Of a stretch of 64,000 bases of DNA, positions 17,953 to 26,263 are shown piece after piece. Location of the stretch: assembly GCA_041396585.1 (NCBI GenBank), contig JAWKYG010000008.1, positions 1-64,000 on the forward strand, read 5' to 3'. A program made the translations under genes and the position numbers. This DNA comes from JAUIAI01 sp041396585. Its GTDB lineage: Bacteria > Pseudomonadota > Gammaproteobacteria > Burkholderiales > Burkholderiaceae_E. The notes below the pieces were generated by a model that saw only the letters and a list, made by a program, of their open reading frames with translations, had not been told where the DNA came from and ran no database searches. Numbering within the stretch: the first letter of the stretch is position 1; the number at the start of each line of letters is the position of its first letter.

Positions 17953-19731
17953 TTAATCCTCTCCCAAGACCTTCACGATCGCACTCACCAGTGCGCTTTC
18001 CTCGACCGGCTTGACCAGCAAAGGCGCGCCGATGCGATCGGCGTCGCGCAGCCGCTCCGGCGCCGTTTCTCCGCTCACCAGGACCACCGGCAGACGCGGC
18101 AGCCGCATGCGCAGCTTGCGCACCGCATTCAAGCCATCATCACCATCGGGCAGGCGCAGATCGGTCAGCGTGACATCGGGCTCGATATGCGCGATCGCGT
18201 CCAGGGCCTGCTGGGTGCTGCCGGCCTCGATCACCGAGCAACCCAGCCCCTCGAGCAACAAACGCGTGCCCAGGCGTACGCCGATGTCGTCTTCGATCAG
18301 CAGCACGATGATGCCGTCCAGGCGCGGTGGGGGCACCTCCACGACCGGCTCCGGGGGCCTTGCCTGGGTCTCGGTACAGGGCAGCGTGACGGTGAATGTG
18401 CTGCCACTGCCCGGCACCGAATGCACCGATATCCGACCGCCGAGCAAAGGCACCAGACGGCTCACGATCGACAAGCCAAGGCCCAGCCCCTTGCGCCGGT
18501 CGCGACCGAGATTGCCCAGCTGATAGAACTCCTCGAACACGCGCGGCTGCTCATGCGCGGCGATACCGATGCCGGTATCGGCAACCGCGATCTCGCACTG
18601 GCCATCGGCCCCGCGCGCGACCGTCACGGTGATCGCGCCCTCGGCGGTGTACTTGATCGCGTTATCGAGCAGGTTGCGCAATACCCGCTCGAGCAGGAGG
18701 CGGTCGCTCATGATCCACGACGATGCCAGCAGTTCCACCCGCAGATCCAGCCCCTTGGATGCGGCCAGCGAGCGCGTGGCGGCAACCACGCGCTGCACCA
18801 TCAGGCCCAGATTGATCGGCTCCGGGCTGAGTTTGACCACACCGGCATCGAGCTTGGAGATGTCGAGCAGCGCATCGAGCTCGGTGGTGAGATCCGAGAC
18901 CGCCTCGCGGATATTGACGGCGATCTCGGTACTCTTGGGGTCGAGTTCGCGCTTGGCCAGCGCCGCAGAGAACATCGACAACGACTGCAGGGGCTGGCGC
19001 AGATCATGACTGGCGGCGGCCAGGAAGCGGGTCTTGGCATTGTTGGCCGATTGCTCGGCGCGCAGCGCACGCCTGATCTCGACGTTGATGCGAAAGGCCT
19101 CGGTAAAGCTGTGATAGCTGTCGCGCGCCAAAGCGTTGAAGATGAACCCGAGCAACAGAGTCAGCATCGGCACGCCGATCTGCACGGCAAGCGCAATGCC
19201 GGGCGCCGGAACCAGCAACCAGCCCAGAATCACCCCGGCCAGCACCGGCCCGACGAACGCGAAGAACAGTGGCCGGTATCCGTGACTGGTGGCCACACCG
19301 CCGGAGACCATGCCCACCATGATCATCGTGTGCAGGCAGCGCGCGATCTCGTCCAGGTACAGGTAAAAGCCGGCCGACAGGCCCACCACGACCCCGTTGA
19401 TCGCAGACAGCACCACGCCTTCGAACAGCCGGTCTTCGGCCGGCCGATCGGTTTCGCGGGCCAGCGCGCTCAGGCGCACATAGCGCAGCCCCTGCAACGC
19501 GGCGACGGCGATCAGCCAGGTAATCTGCGCCGGAACCGGCACCTCGTCCTTGCCCAGCCAGACCACGACCAGGGCCATCAGGGTGACCGGAATCGGGATG
19601 CGTACCGCCTGGCTGCGCAGTGCCTCGAGCAGGCTCTGGCCGACCTCGGCGTCAATCGGGCGGATCAACCATTGCCTGAGGCGGTGCCGAAGGCGCACCG
19701 CGTCACGCTCCGGGTCGATCGCCGCGCTCAT
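17953..19731 (-). CDS. Hybrid sensor histidine kinase with C-terminal receiver (region 2)
   Basis: The 592-residue protein starts at an ATG overlapping the upstream response regulator stop (ATGA). Several membrane helices (about 40-200) precede a HisKA domain with His242 in AASHDLRQP, an ATPase domain (NLLDNAIKYT, DTGIGI, GLGLGLSIV) and a receiver with LLIEDD and Asp524 in LTDLRLPDGDD. It is the paralogue of the kinase at 8953-10704 and occupies the same place. Tight coupling with the regulator upstream and the GMC gene 5 bp downstream makes one operon, so it probably controls the enzymes. The signal cannot be read from the sequence. Confidence 0.92.
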   Translation of the reverse strand: MSAAIDPERDAVRLRHRLRQWLIRPIDAEVGQSLLEALRSQAVRIPIPVTLMALVVVWLGKDEVPVPAQITWLIAVAALQGLRYVRLSALARETDRPAEDRLFEGVVLSAINGVVVGLSAGFYLYLDEIARCLHTMIMVGMVSGGVATSHGYRPLFFAFVGPVLAGVILGWLLVPAPGIALAVQIGVPMLTLLLGFIFNALARDSYHSFTEAFRINVEIRRALRAEQSANNAKTRFLAAASHDLRQPLQSLSMFSAALAKRELDPKSTEIAVNIREAVSDLTTELDALLDISKLDAGVVKLSPEPINLGLMVQRVVAATRSLAASKGLDLRVELLASSWIMSDRLLLERVLRNLLDNAIKYTAEGAITVTVARGADGQCEIAVADTGIGIAAHEQPRVFEEFYQLGNLGRDRRKGLGLGLSIVSRLVPLLGGRISVHSVPGSGSTFTVTLPCTETQARPPEPVVEVPPPRLDGIIVLLIEDDIGVRLGTRLLLEGLGCSVIEAGSTQQALDAIAHIEPDVTLTDLRLPDGDDGLNAVRKLRMRLPRLPVVLVSGETAPERLRDADRIGAPLLVKPVEESALVSAIVKVLGED

Positions 19732-20486
19732 CGACCCGCGCGGCGCAGCCCGAGTTTCGCCGCGACGAATACCGCCTGGGTGCGATTGGCCACGCCTAAT
19801 GCACGGTAGACCGCCGAGAGGTGCAGTTTGACCGTGCCCTCGGCGATATTCATCTCGCGGGCGATGGCCTTGTTCGACTTGCCCTGCACCGCATGCATCA
19901 GCGCCTCGAGCTGGCGACGGCTCAGCACGTCACCGATTTGCTCATGGCTGCCAAGGCCGTCTTCGTCATCAGCGACGATCTGCCCGAGCTTCGACCCGAC
20001 CGGATCGGCAGTGAACGGCGACAATTGCTCCGGCACGCCCAGGCCCTGCTGCCAGACTGGCACGCGCGCGCCCGCCCAGAACCCCACACCGACCTCATCC
20101 AGGACGAGACTGGGCAGATAGACGCCCCCCGCCAGCACGAGCCTGAGTGCGCCGATCATCAGCTCGGGCGTGGCGCTCTTGGGAATGAAACCGCCGGCGC
20201 CGAGGTCGATGCAGTTGCGAATGACGCCGGGGTCCGACTCGCCCGACACCACCACCAGAGGCACATCGGGCAGCAATTCACGGGTCTTGGTCAGCGCGGT
20301 CAGACCGCTGACCCCCCCTGGGAGGTTCATATCGAGCAGGACCAGATCCACCTCGCCGAGCGCCGCCGGATCGATCTGCTCGACGCGATCGCCGTGAATG
20401 ACAGCCAGTTCCGGTTCGAGATCGGACAGCAATAACTCGACGCCACGTCGGAAGAGGACGTGGTCATCAATGAGTAAGACTTTCAT
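19728..20486 (-). CDS. NarL/FixJ-type response regulator (region 2)
   Basis: The 252-residue protein has a receiver domain (Asp7/Asp8, Asp52 in LVLLDMNLPGG, Lys in FIPKSATPE) and a C-terminal LuxR-type helix-turn-helix (LSRRQLEALMHAVQGKSNKA, then GTVKLHLSAVYRALGV). The linker between them is longer than in the region-1 paralogue. It is the first gene of the region-2 operon, overlapping the kinase gene by 4 bp, and diverges from the LuxR-like gene at 20691. Confidence 0.93.
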   Translation of the reverse strand: MKVLLIDDHVLFRRGVELLLSDLEPELAVIHGDRVEQIDPAALGEVDLVLLDMNLPGGVSGLTALTKTRELLPDVPLVVVSGESDPGVIRNCIDLGAGGFIPKSATPELMIGALRLVLAGGVYLPSLVLDEVGVGFWAGARVPVWQQGLGVPEQLSPFTADPVGSKLGQIVADDEDGLGSHEQIGDVLSRRQLEALMHAVQGKSNKAIAREMNIAEGTVKLHLSAVYRALGVANRTQAVFVAAKLGLRRAGR

Positions 20487-20555
20487 ATCGGGCCAGTAGG
20501 GATCTCGTTCGAGAGTACCGCGATTCCTGGCTTGCGCGCTGGATATATGCCCTTT

Positions 20556-20565
20556 GAGATATCTC
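20556..20565. promoter_or_regulatory. Short perfect palindrome in the region-2 divergent gap
   Basis: gagatatctc is a perfect 10-bp palindrome in the 204-bp gap between the divergent response regulator and LuxR-like genes. It occupies the place of the 42-bp palindrome of region 1 but has a different sequence. The gap also holds a clear ribosome site (gggagg) for the LuxR-like gene. Operator function is only inferred. Confidence 0.25.
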
Positions 20566-20690
20566 TAATCACGCTCGACTATGCCTTTCGGCAACCCTAA
20601 TTCCGGGGTCTCGGCCACATGGATAGTTGTTCGCGCGCGACGTGAACCCGACAATAAAGACCACATAAATCAATAAACGCGGGAGGCGGC

Positions 20691-21413
20691 ATGGACGACC
20701 GGCTGACTCGAACTACGGGGATCACATCCGAGCACGCGGCACGCTCCGTCAGGGAGCAGGCCAACCACGAGAACCCGGCCCTGGCCGGCCTGCGCCGGGC
20801 CGTGCAGGTTCGCAGCGATGCGCAGCCCTGGCATGGCAAGGCCGACGCCTGCGGCTATCTGGTCAACCGCGATGTCCGTGTGGTGGCGGTCGAGCGCTCG
20901 CCACGGCGTGCACTCGCGGCCAACGCCCAGGGCCTGCAAATCATCGATGGCCGCCTTCTACCCGCCGATGACGAACTGGCCGAGCGCTGGAAGACACGTG
21001 TCAACCAGGTCGTCACCACCGGCCAGGGGCATCTGTTCCCGCTGGGCAAGCTGGCCGCGGATGGTTGCGTGGTGTTGCGCCCGGGCCCGCGCCCCGGCAC
21101 CGTCCATGTACGCCTGCGCAGGCCCACGGTGCTCGATGATGAAACCATTGCGTCGGTGGTTCGCCTGGCCGGCATGTCCACCCGTGAATCGCAGGTGTTC
21201 GCCATGTTGCTTGCCGGCATGCCGCCCAAGCAAATCAGTGGCGAGTTGCGCACCACGCTGTCCACGGTACGCAGCCAGGTCAAGAGCGTTCTGGCCAAAA
21301 CCGGTTATGGCGGCATGCGCGAACTGGTTGCGGCCATGGCCTGCATGCCCTCGGTGGCCGGCCCGGCGGCCCAGGAAATCTTCGACGAAACCTTCCGGCC
21401 AACCGGAAACTGA
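20691..21413 (+). CDS. LuxR-HTH transcriptional regulator without receiver (region 2)
   Basis: The ATG follows gggagg at 4-bp spacing and gives 240 residues. Residues 20-140 look like the kind of domain found ahead of LuxR helix-turn-helix units (GYLVNRDVRVVAVERSPRR, ANAQGLQIIDGRL), but no phospho-acceptor site is present. The helix-turn-helix is near 160-215 (MSTRESQVFAMLLAGMPPKQ, then LSTVRSQVKSVLAKTGY). It diverges from the region-2 two-component operon, as its counterpart at 11750 does in region 1, and ends at a strong terminator. Confidence 0.85.
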   Translation: MDDRLTRTTGITSEHAARSVREQANHENPALAGLRRAVQVRSDAQPWHGKADACGYLVNRDVRVVAVERSPRRALAANAQGLQIIDGRLLPADDELAERWKTRVNQVVTTGQGHLFPLGKLAADGCVVLRPGPRPGTVHVRLRRPTVLDDETIASVVRLAGMSTRESQVFAMLLAGMPPKQISGELRTTLSTVRSQVKSVLAKTGYGGMRELVAAMACMPSVAGPAAQEIFDETFRPTGN

Positions 21414-21439
21414 TTCCGCCGCATACCCTGTTGCATAGA

Positions 21440-21467
21440 AAACGGCCCCGCACTCGCGGGGCCGTTT
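21440..21467. terminator. Rho-independent-type terminator between LuxR-like gene and slmA
   Basis: A 12-bp perfect stem, aaacggccccgc paired with gcggggccgttt, closes a 4-base loop. The A- and T-rich ends suit termination in both directions, and it lies between convergent genes (LuxR-like ending 21413, slmA ending 21487). Confidence 0.85.
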
Positions 21468-21486
21468 GCATGGAGGGCAGCAAACC

Positions 21487-22581
21487 TCAGGAAACCAAGG
21501 CGGCGATGATCTGCTCGATGTTCTCGGTGGGGCGGCGCTTGAAGCCGGATTTGGCAAAACGCAGCCAGCGACCGAGCACGAACGCCAGGATCAGATTTGC
21601 CCGGGCGCCCGGGTCAACCTGCTGCGGCAGCCGGCCCCCGGTGACCGCGTTGCGAACCACCTGCTTGACCGCGGTCTCGAGGCGGTCGGTGATTTCATTG
21701 ATGCGTGTCTGCAGGCGCGCGTCTTCGTTGACCAGGGCCTCGCCGATCAGCACGCGGGTCATGCCGGGGTTTTTCTCGGCGAACGCCAGCAGCATGCCAA
21801 TGACCGTGCGCAACTGACGCAGCGAATCCTGCTCCTGGGCAGAGATCTGGTTGATCAGCGAGAACACCGTGCGCTCGATGAAATCGATCAGGCCTTCGAA
21901 CATTTGCGCCTTGGAAGCGAAATGCCGATATAACGCGGCCTCTGACACATTCAAGCGCCGTGCGAGCGCGGCGGTGGTCACCCGATCAGGGCCGGGCTCC
22001 TGCAACATTGCAGCCAGGGTTTGCAGAATCTGAACCCGACGCTCGCCAGGCCGCGGCCGACCCACACGTGCCTTGGCCTGCGCCGGGGCCGCCGGCTGTG
22101 TCGGTGCGGCAGCCGCAGGCGCGGAAGCAGGCTGCAGTGCCGGCGCGGCAGTTGCAGACGCCGGCTTGGACGCCACCGAGGCCACCACAGGAGAGCCGAC
22201 CGCAGCCGCCTGCGCAGCGCCGGTGCTCTGCGCACCCTGAGGGCCGGCATAGGGGCGCTGTCCGACGGAGGCCGGCATCGGCAACGGATTTGTCGCAGGC
22301 CGCGACGCAGACGCGCCAGCACCTTGCGCGGCGGTGGCACCCACCGGGCCCTGCCCGCCAGCCACGCCACCGGCGGCCGGTGGCGCCTGAGTGCTAAGAC
22401 CACCCGAGGCAGCCGGCGTTGCCGAACGCGGCAAAGCGCCAGGCGCCGAAGCGGGGTTTACAGACGAGGCCGCAGCGGGCTGCATACCCACCGGCGTGCG
22501 CACGGCCGATGTTTCGGAGGCCGCACGGCTACCCGTGACCGGAGCGTCGGAGCGCGGAGTCAGAGGCGCACTATCGGCCAT
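21487..22581 (-). CDS. slmA: SlmA-type nucleoid occlusion regulator with long Ala/Pro-rich N-terminal extension
   Basis: The last 190 residues match SlmA: a TetR-type helix-turn-helix (VTTAALARRLNVSEAALYRH, FASKAQMFEGLIDFIE) and the C-terminal ligand-like domain ending RWLRFAKSGFKRRPTENIE. SlmA binds DNA and blocks FtsZ ring assembly over the nucleoid. About 165 residues of Ala, Pro, Gly, Ser and Gln-rich low-complexity sequence precede it if the ATG at 22581 is the start; known SlmA proteins are about 200 residues, so either the extension is real or a later start is used (no strong ribosome site is visible at 22581). Linkage to a pyrimidine 5'-nucleotidase and argB is the usual betaproteobacterial arrangement and supports the call. 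Confidence 0.85.
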   Translation of the reverse strand: MADSAPLTPRSDAPVTGSRAASETSAVRTPVGMQPAAASSVNPASAPGALPRSATPAASGGLSTQAPPAAGGVAGGQGPVGATAAQGAGASASRPATNPLPMPASVGQRPYAGPQGAQSTGAAQAAAVGSPVVASVASKPASATAAPALQPASAPAAAAPTQPAAPAQAKARVGRPRPGERRVQILQTLAAMLQEPGPDRVTTAALARRLNVSEAALYRHFASKAQMFEGLIDFIERTVFSLINQISAQEQDSLRQLRTVIGMLLAFAEKNPGMTRVLIGEALVNEDARLQTRINEITDRLETAVKQVVRNAVTGGRLPQQVDPGARANLILAFVLGRWLRFAKSGFKRRPTENIEQIIAALVS

Positions 22582-22738
22582 GGGTATCCAATGGAGTCGC
22601 AACAGTCATGGTGGAAGGCGCGTGTGATCAGTCGAGTTTTTGGTGTGTGCATTCGACGCTAGGCCGGTCGCATGGTGACATCGCCGTGACGCCAACGTCA
22701 ACGCAGCGAGCTTGCTACCAGCCTGAGCAACCACCCGA

Positions 22739-23488
22739 TCAGGCAGCTCCGCCAGCAGACGGAACGCGAATACTCACACGCTTGATCGAGGCAACGGATT
22801 GTACTTGATGCTGGATTCGCCGCCCGCGACCAACCCTGTGTCTCGGCGCATGCGCCAGGGCATGACGCAGCATCGAGGTCACCAGCACGGTACGCACCCC
22901 CAGCCAGCGTGCATGATGCAGATTCACGGCCGTATCTTCGACCAGCACACAGCGCGCGGCCGGCACTCGCAGGCGCGCGAGGAGACGTCGCATCATGGGC
23001 CGCGACGGCTTGGGTTGCCAGCGCCCGGTGTAGACCATGGATTCGATCGGCACGACCTCGTGAATCAATGGTGCGATACCCAGGGACCGTACCACCTGGG
23101 ATGCGTAGTGACGCGGCGCATTGGTGAGCAGCACCCGCCTGCCAGGCAGACGCCGCAGCGCATGGATCAGCCGCATATCGGGGCGCACGATCAGATGCAG
23201 ATCAGGGAAGTCGTGGCAGGCCGCCAGAAACTCGGCCGGGTCCACGCCGTGATGACGCACCATGCCCAGCAACGTCGCCCCGTAACGCCGCCAGTACTCC
23301 ACCCGGACCTCGCTCGCCCGCGCCTCGTCCACGCCCAGCTTGTCCGCCACGAAGCGCGTCATCATCACATTGATGCGCGGCATGATCTGCGCCGACGCAT
23401 CATGCAAGGTGTTATCCAGATCCAGCAGCCAGACCGTCTCCCTCCCTGCCGCACAGACCCTCCGCAACGCTAGCAGGCCAACCACCAA
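22739..23488 (-). CDS. HAD-family pyrimidine 5'-nucleotidase
   Basis: The 249-residue protein carries HAD motifs: nucleophile WLLDLDNTLHD, motif II LLTNAP and the motif III/IV region KPSRPMMRRLL with VLVEDTAVNLHHAR. The family (SDT1-like) dephosphorylates pyrimidine nucleotides in the cytoplasm. It starts 12 bp after argB ends, so the two are probably co-transcribed. The last 40 residues are basic and not conserved-looking. Confidence 0.85.
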   Translation of the reverse strand: MVVGLLALRRVCAAGRETVWLLDLDNTLHDASAQIMPRINVMMTRFVADKLGVDEARASEVRVEYWRRYGATLLGMVRHHGVDPAEFLAACHDFPDLHLIVRPDMRLIHALRRLPGRRVLLTNAPRHYASQVVRSLGIAPLIHEVVPIESMVYTGRWQPKPSRPMMRRLLARLRVPAARCVLVEDTAVNLHHARWLGVRTVLVTSMLRHALAHAPRHRVGRGRRIQHQVQSVASIKRVSIRVPSAGGAA

Positions 23489-23500
23489 GACACGAGAACC

Positions 23501-24398
23501 TCAGTGGCTTCGGATCATCGTCCCGACACCGTGGTCGGTCATGATCTCCAGCAGCAGGGAATGCTGTACCCGCCCATCGATGATGTGCACCGCCGACACC
23601 CCGCCCTTGGCCGCATCCAGCGCCGAGGAGATCTTGGGCAGCATGCCGCCGGAGATCGTGCCGTCCTCGAACAACTCGTCGATCTCGCGCGCGGTCAGCC
23701 CGGTGAGCAACTTGCCGGATTTGTCGAGCACGCCGGGCGTGTTCGTCATCAGCACGAGCTTCTCGGCCTTGAGAATCTCGGCCATCTTGCCGGCCACGAC
23801 ATCGGCATTGATGTTGTAGGTTTCGCCGTTCTCGCCCGAGCCGATCGGCGCGATCACCGGGATGAAGCCGGCACCCGTGAGGGTGGATCAGGCCCGGATC
23901 GATCGACTGGATTTCGCCGACCTGGCCGATGTCGATGACCTCCTCAGGTTTATCCCGGCTACGCATGGCCAGTTGGCGCGCGCGGATCAGGTTGCCGTCC
24001 TGCCCGGTCAGGCCCACGGCGCGGCCGCCGGCCGTGTTGATCAGTTCGACGATTTCCTTGTTGACCTGCCCGGCCAGCACCATCTCGACGATGTCCATGG
24101 TCTCGGCATCGGTCACCCGCATGCCCTGCACGAACTCGCCTTTCTTACCGACGCGCTCGAGCAGGCGCTCGATCTGCGGGCCGCCGCCATGCACCACCAC
24201 CGGATTCATGCCGACCAGCTTCAGCAGCACCACATCCTGGGCGAAGTTGCGCTTGAGCTCGGGATCGATCATGGCGTTGCCGCCGTATTTGACGACCACC
24301 AGCCGGCCATGAAAGCGCCGGATGTACGGCATGGCCTCGGCAAGAATCGCCGCCTTCTGAGAGGCGATGGATTCGAACGGTGTCGGATTGTCTGACAT
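23501..24398 (-). CDS. argB: Acetylglutamate kinase, interrupted by a one-base frameshift
   Basis: ArgB phosphorylates N-acetylglutamate in arginine synthesis. The ATG-started frame (MSDNPTPFESIASQKAAILA) has the substrate and nucleotide motifs VVKYGGNAM and VVVHGGGPQI. Near 23882 the frame becomes nonsense (GLIHPHGCRLHPGD); the shifted frame then supplies IAPIGSGENGETYNINADVV and the proper C-terminus DHGVGTMIRSH, ending at 23501. Adding one base in cac-ccctc restores the standard family sequence GLIHTLTGAGFIPVIAPIG and a length of about 298 residues. Because ArgB is needed for arginine synthesis and everything else is intact, an assembly indel is as likely as real loss. Confidence 0.9.
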
Positions 24399-24736
24399 CA
24401 GAGTCGGCCTTGATCGAGCGTTTTCAGTACGAAACAGAATTCATAGGTGGTTATACCCACGAACCAGCGCCCCGTTGTCAAGATGTCGAGCGCATAGTGT
24501 GGCAATTCCCGCCACTATCCATGCCCGGCGCACTGTTCAAACCCATAATTAGATCATCGTCGGCGGTGGTCGCGCATCGACATCGAGCGACTTTTGAACC
24601 TGGCTGTTCTTTTTCGACACATACGGAGGGTCCGGGCAATCGGGCAGGTGATGTTTGTCACATCGATGGGAAGGCTCGCGGCGCACTATGTCTGGCGATA
24701 AGACGCATCCCATCAATGCCCGCAGGGAGGGTTCCG
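24399..24736. promoter_or_regulatory. 338-bp divergent intergenic region, argB / WcaJ-like gene
   Basis: Less GC-rich than its neighbours. It holds an imperfect dyad, atagtgtggc and gccactat around 7 bases (24494-24518), and the gggagg ribosome site of the WcaJ-like gene just before 24737. No sigma-70 pair was convincing. Frames reading through it into the WcaJ-like gene have no family similarity. Confidence 0.35.
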
Positions 24737-26128
24737 ATGGTCGATAGAGGTGTTAATCGCGGATTTGCCGTGGGTGCGCGGCCGGTGTTCGACGTGGTCA
24801 AGGCCGCGACGGATCCGCTGCTTGCCGTCCTCACGCTGCTCCTGGCGACCGTATTCCACGGCCAGGATGTACGCGGTGCCGAGATCATCCTGTCGCTCCT
24901 GACGTTTTCGCTGTGCTACCCGGGAACCATCCAGTTCCGTCACCGCCAGCTCGGGCTTTTTCGTGCCCTGGCCGCTTCGTGGGCCGTGGTGGCTGCGTTG
25001 CTCGTGGCACTGGGATATGTCACGGGCACGATGAACCTGTTCGACGGCGAGGTGATCGTCGCCTGGATCCTGGCCACCCCGTTCGTGCAGTTCGCCGCGC
25101 ACTGGCTGAGCCCGTCGGTGGTGCCGAAGATGCTCGCGCTCAACCGCAAGCAGCGCGCCATTGTGATCGGTGCCAATCAGGCCAGCCGTCAGCTGACCAG
25201 CACTTTCAACGGCGACCCGTTCTCGAACACGCAGGTGCTGGCATTTTTCGATGATCGCAATTCGCAGCGCCTGGGCCCGGTGCCTGAGGCGCCGGTACTC
25301 GGCCGTGTCGCCGACGCTGTGGATTTCGTGCGCACCCAGCAGGTGCACAACATCTATATCGCGCTGCCAATGGCCAAGCAGCCGCGCATCATGCAGCTGC
25401 TAGACGGCCTGCGCGACACCACGGCGTCGATCTTCTTCGTGCCCGACATCTTCATGGTCGACCTGATCCAGGCCCGGCTCGATGCCGTCGGTGGCGTGCC
25501 GATCGTGGCGGTCTGCGACTCACCGTTCGAGGGTGTCACCGGGCTCACCAAGCGGCTGTCGGACATCATCATCGCGTTGCTGGCGATCATCACCACCGCA
25601 CCCTTGATGCTGGCCATCGCGCTGGCGGTCAAACTGAGCTCGCCCGGGCCCGTGATCTTCCGCCAGAAGCGCTACGGTCTGGACGGCAAGGAGATCAATG
25701 TCTGGAAGTTCCGCAGCATGACCACCACCGACAACGGCGAGACCGTGCGCCAGGCCACGCACGATGATCCCCGGATCACCAAGGTCGGGCGCGTGCTGCG
25801 CCGAACCTCACTGGATGAGCTGCCGCAGTTCTTCAATGTGCTCGAGGGCCGGATGAGCGTGGTCGGCCCCCGGCCGCATGCGGTGGCGCACAACGAAACC
25901 TTCCGCAAGGTGATCAAGGGCTACATGGTCCGGCACAAGGTCAAGCCGGGGATCACGGGCTGGGCGCAGGTGAACGGTGCCCGTGGGGAAACCCCGCAGC
26001 TGGCCGATATGGAAAGGCGGGTAGCGCTGGATCTGGAATACCTGCGCAGCTGGTCGCTGCGGCTGGATCTGTACATCATCTGGCGCACGGTGACGCTGGT
26101 CTTCAAGGGCGACCCGAAGGCGTACTGA
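24737..26128 (+). CDS. WcaJ-like undecaprenyl-phosphate sugar-1-phosphate transferase
   Basis: The ATG at 24737 follows gggagg and gives 463 residues, the usual length of this family. An N-terminal membrane block (about residues 20-110), a nucleotide-fold region (RKQRAIVIGANQASRQ, 135-260) and a C-terminal transferase domain with one membrane helix (about 275-305) are visible. The transferase domain shows FRQKRYGLDGKEINVWKFRS, RRTSLDELPQFFNVLEGRMS, VGPRPHAVAHNE and KPGITGWAQVNG. It moves glucose-1-phosphate or a similar sugar phosphate to undecaprenyl phosphate and starts exopolysaccharide or O-unit assembly at the inner membrane. No other polysaccharide genes are next to it here. Its 3' end is tandemly repeated downstream. 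Confidence 0.92.
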   Translation: MVDRGVNRGFAVGARPVFDVVKAATDPLLAVLTLLLATVFHGQDVRGAEIILSLLTFSLCYPGTIQFRHRQLGLFRALAASWAVVAALLVALGYVTGTMNLFDGEVIVAWILATPFVQFAAHWLSPSVVPKMLALNRKQRAIVIGANQASRQLTSTFNGDPFSNTQVLAFFDDRNSQRLGPVPEAPVLGRVADAVDFVRTQQVHNIYIALPMAKQPRIMQLLDGLRDTTASIFFVPDIFMVDLIQARLDAVGGVPIVAVCDSPFEGVTGLTKRLSDIIIALLAIITTAPLMLAIALAVKLSSPGPVIFRQKRYGLDGKEINVWKFRSMTTTDNGETVRQATHDDPRITKVGRVLRRTSLDELPQFFNVLEGRMSVVGPRPHAVAHNETFRKVIKGYMVRHKVKPGITGWAQVNGARGETPQLADMERRVALDLEYLRSWSLRLDLYIIWRTVTLVFKGDPKAY

Positions 26129-26247
26129 CAGGCGCTGGTGTTCAAGGGCGACCCGAAGGCGTACTGACAGGCGCTGGTGTTCAAGGGCGACCCGAAGGCG
26201 TACTGACAGGCGCCGGCGTTCGAGAGCGACCCGATCGCGTACTGAGC
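26093..26247 (+). repeat. 39-bp tandem repeat made from the 3' end of the WcaJ-like gene
   Basis: Four copies in a row start at 26093, 26132, 26171 and 26210. The first is the end of the gene including its stop; copies two and three are identical and copy four has diverged. Each is 13 codons long, keeps frame and ends with TGA, so every unit encodes VFKGDPKAY-stop (last unit FESDPIAY-stop). This looks like repeated slippage duplication of the gene end. Confidence 0.95.
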
Positions 26248-26263
26248 GGGCACTGGGGCGCTG

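Noticed and set aside
1..21413. Region 1-2 as a mobile element or genomic island
   Set aside because: No transposase, integrase, tRNA edge or terminal repeat is visible, and base composition looks like the rest of the window.
24380..24736. Longer WcaJ-like protein starting at 24380
   Set aside because: The added 119 residues have no family similarity, would overlap the argB start, and the ATG at 24737 has gggagg and gives the normal family length.
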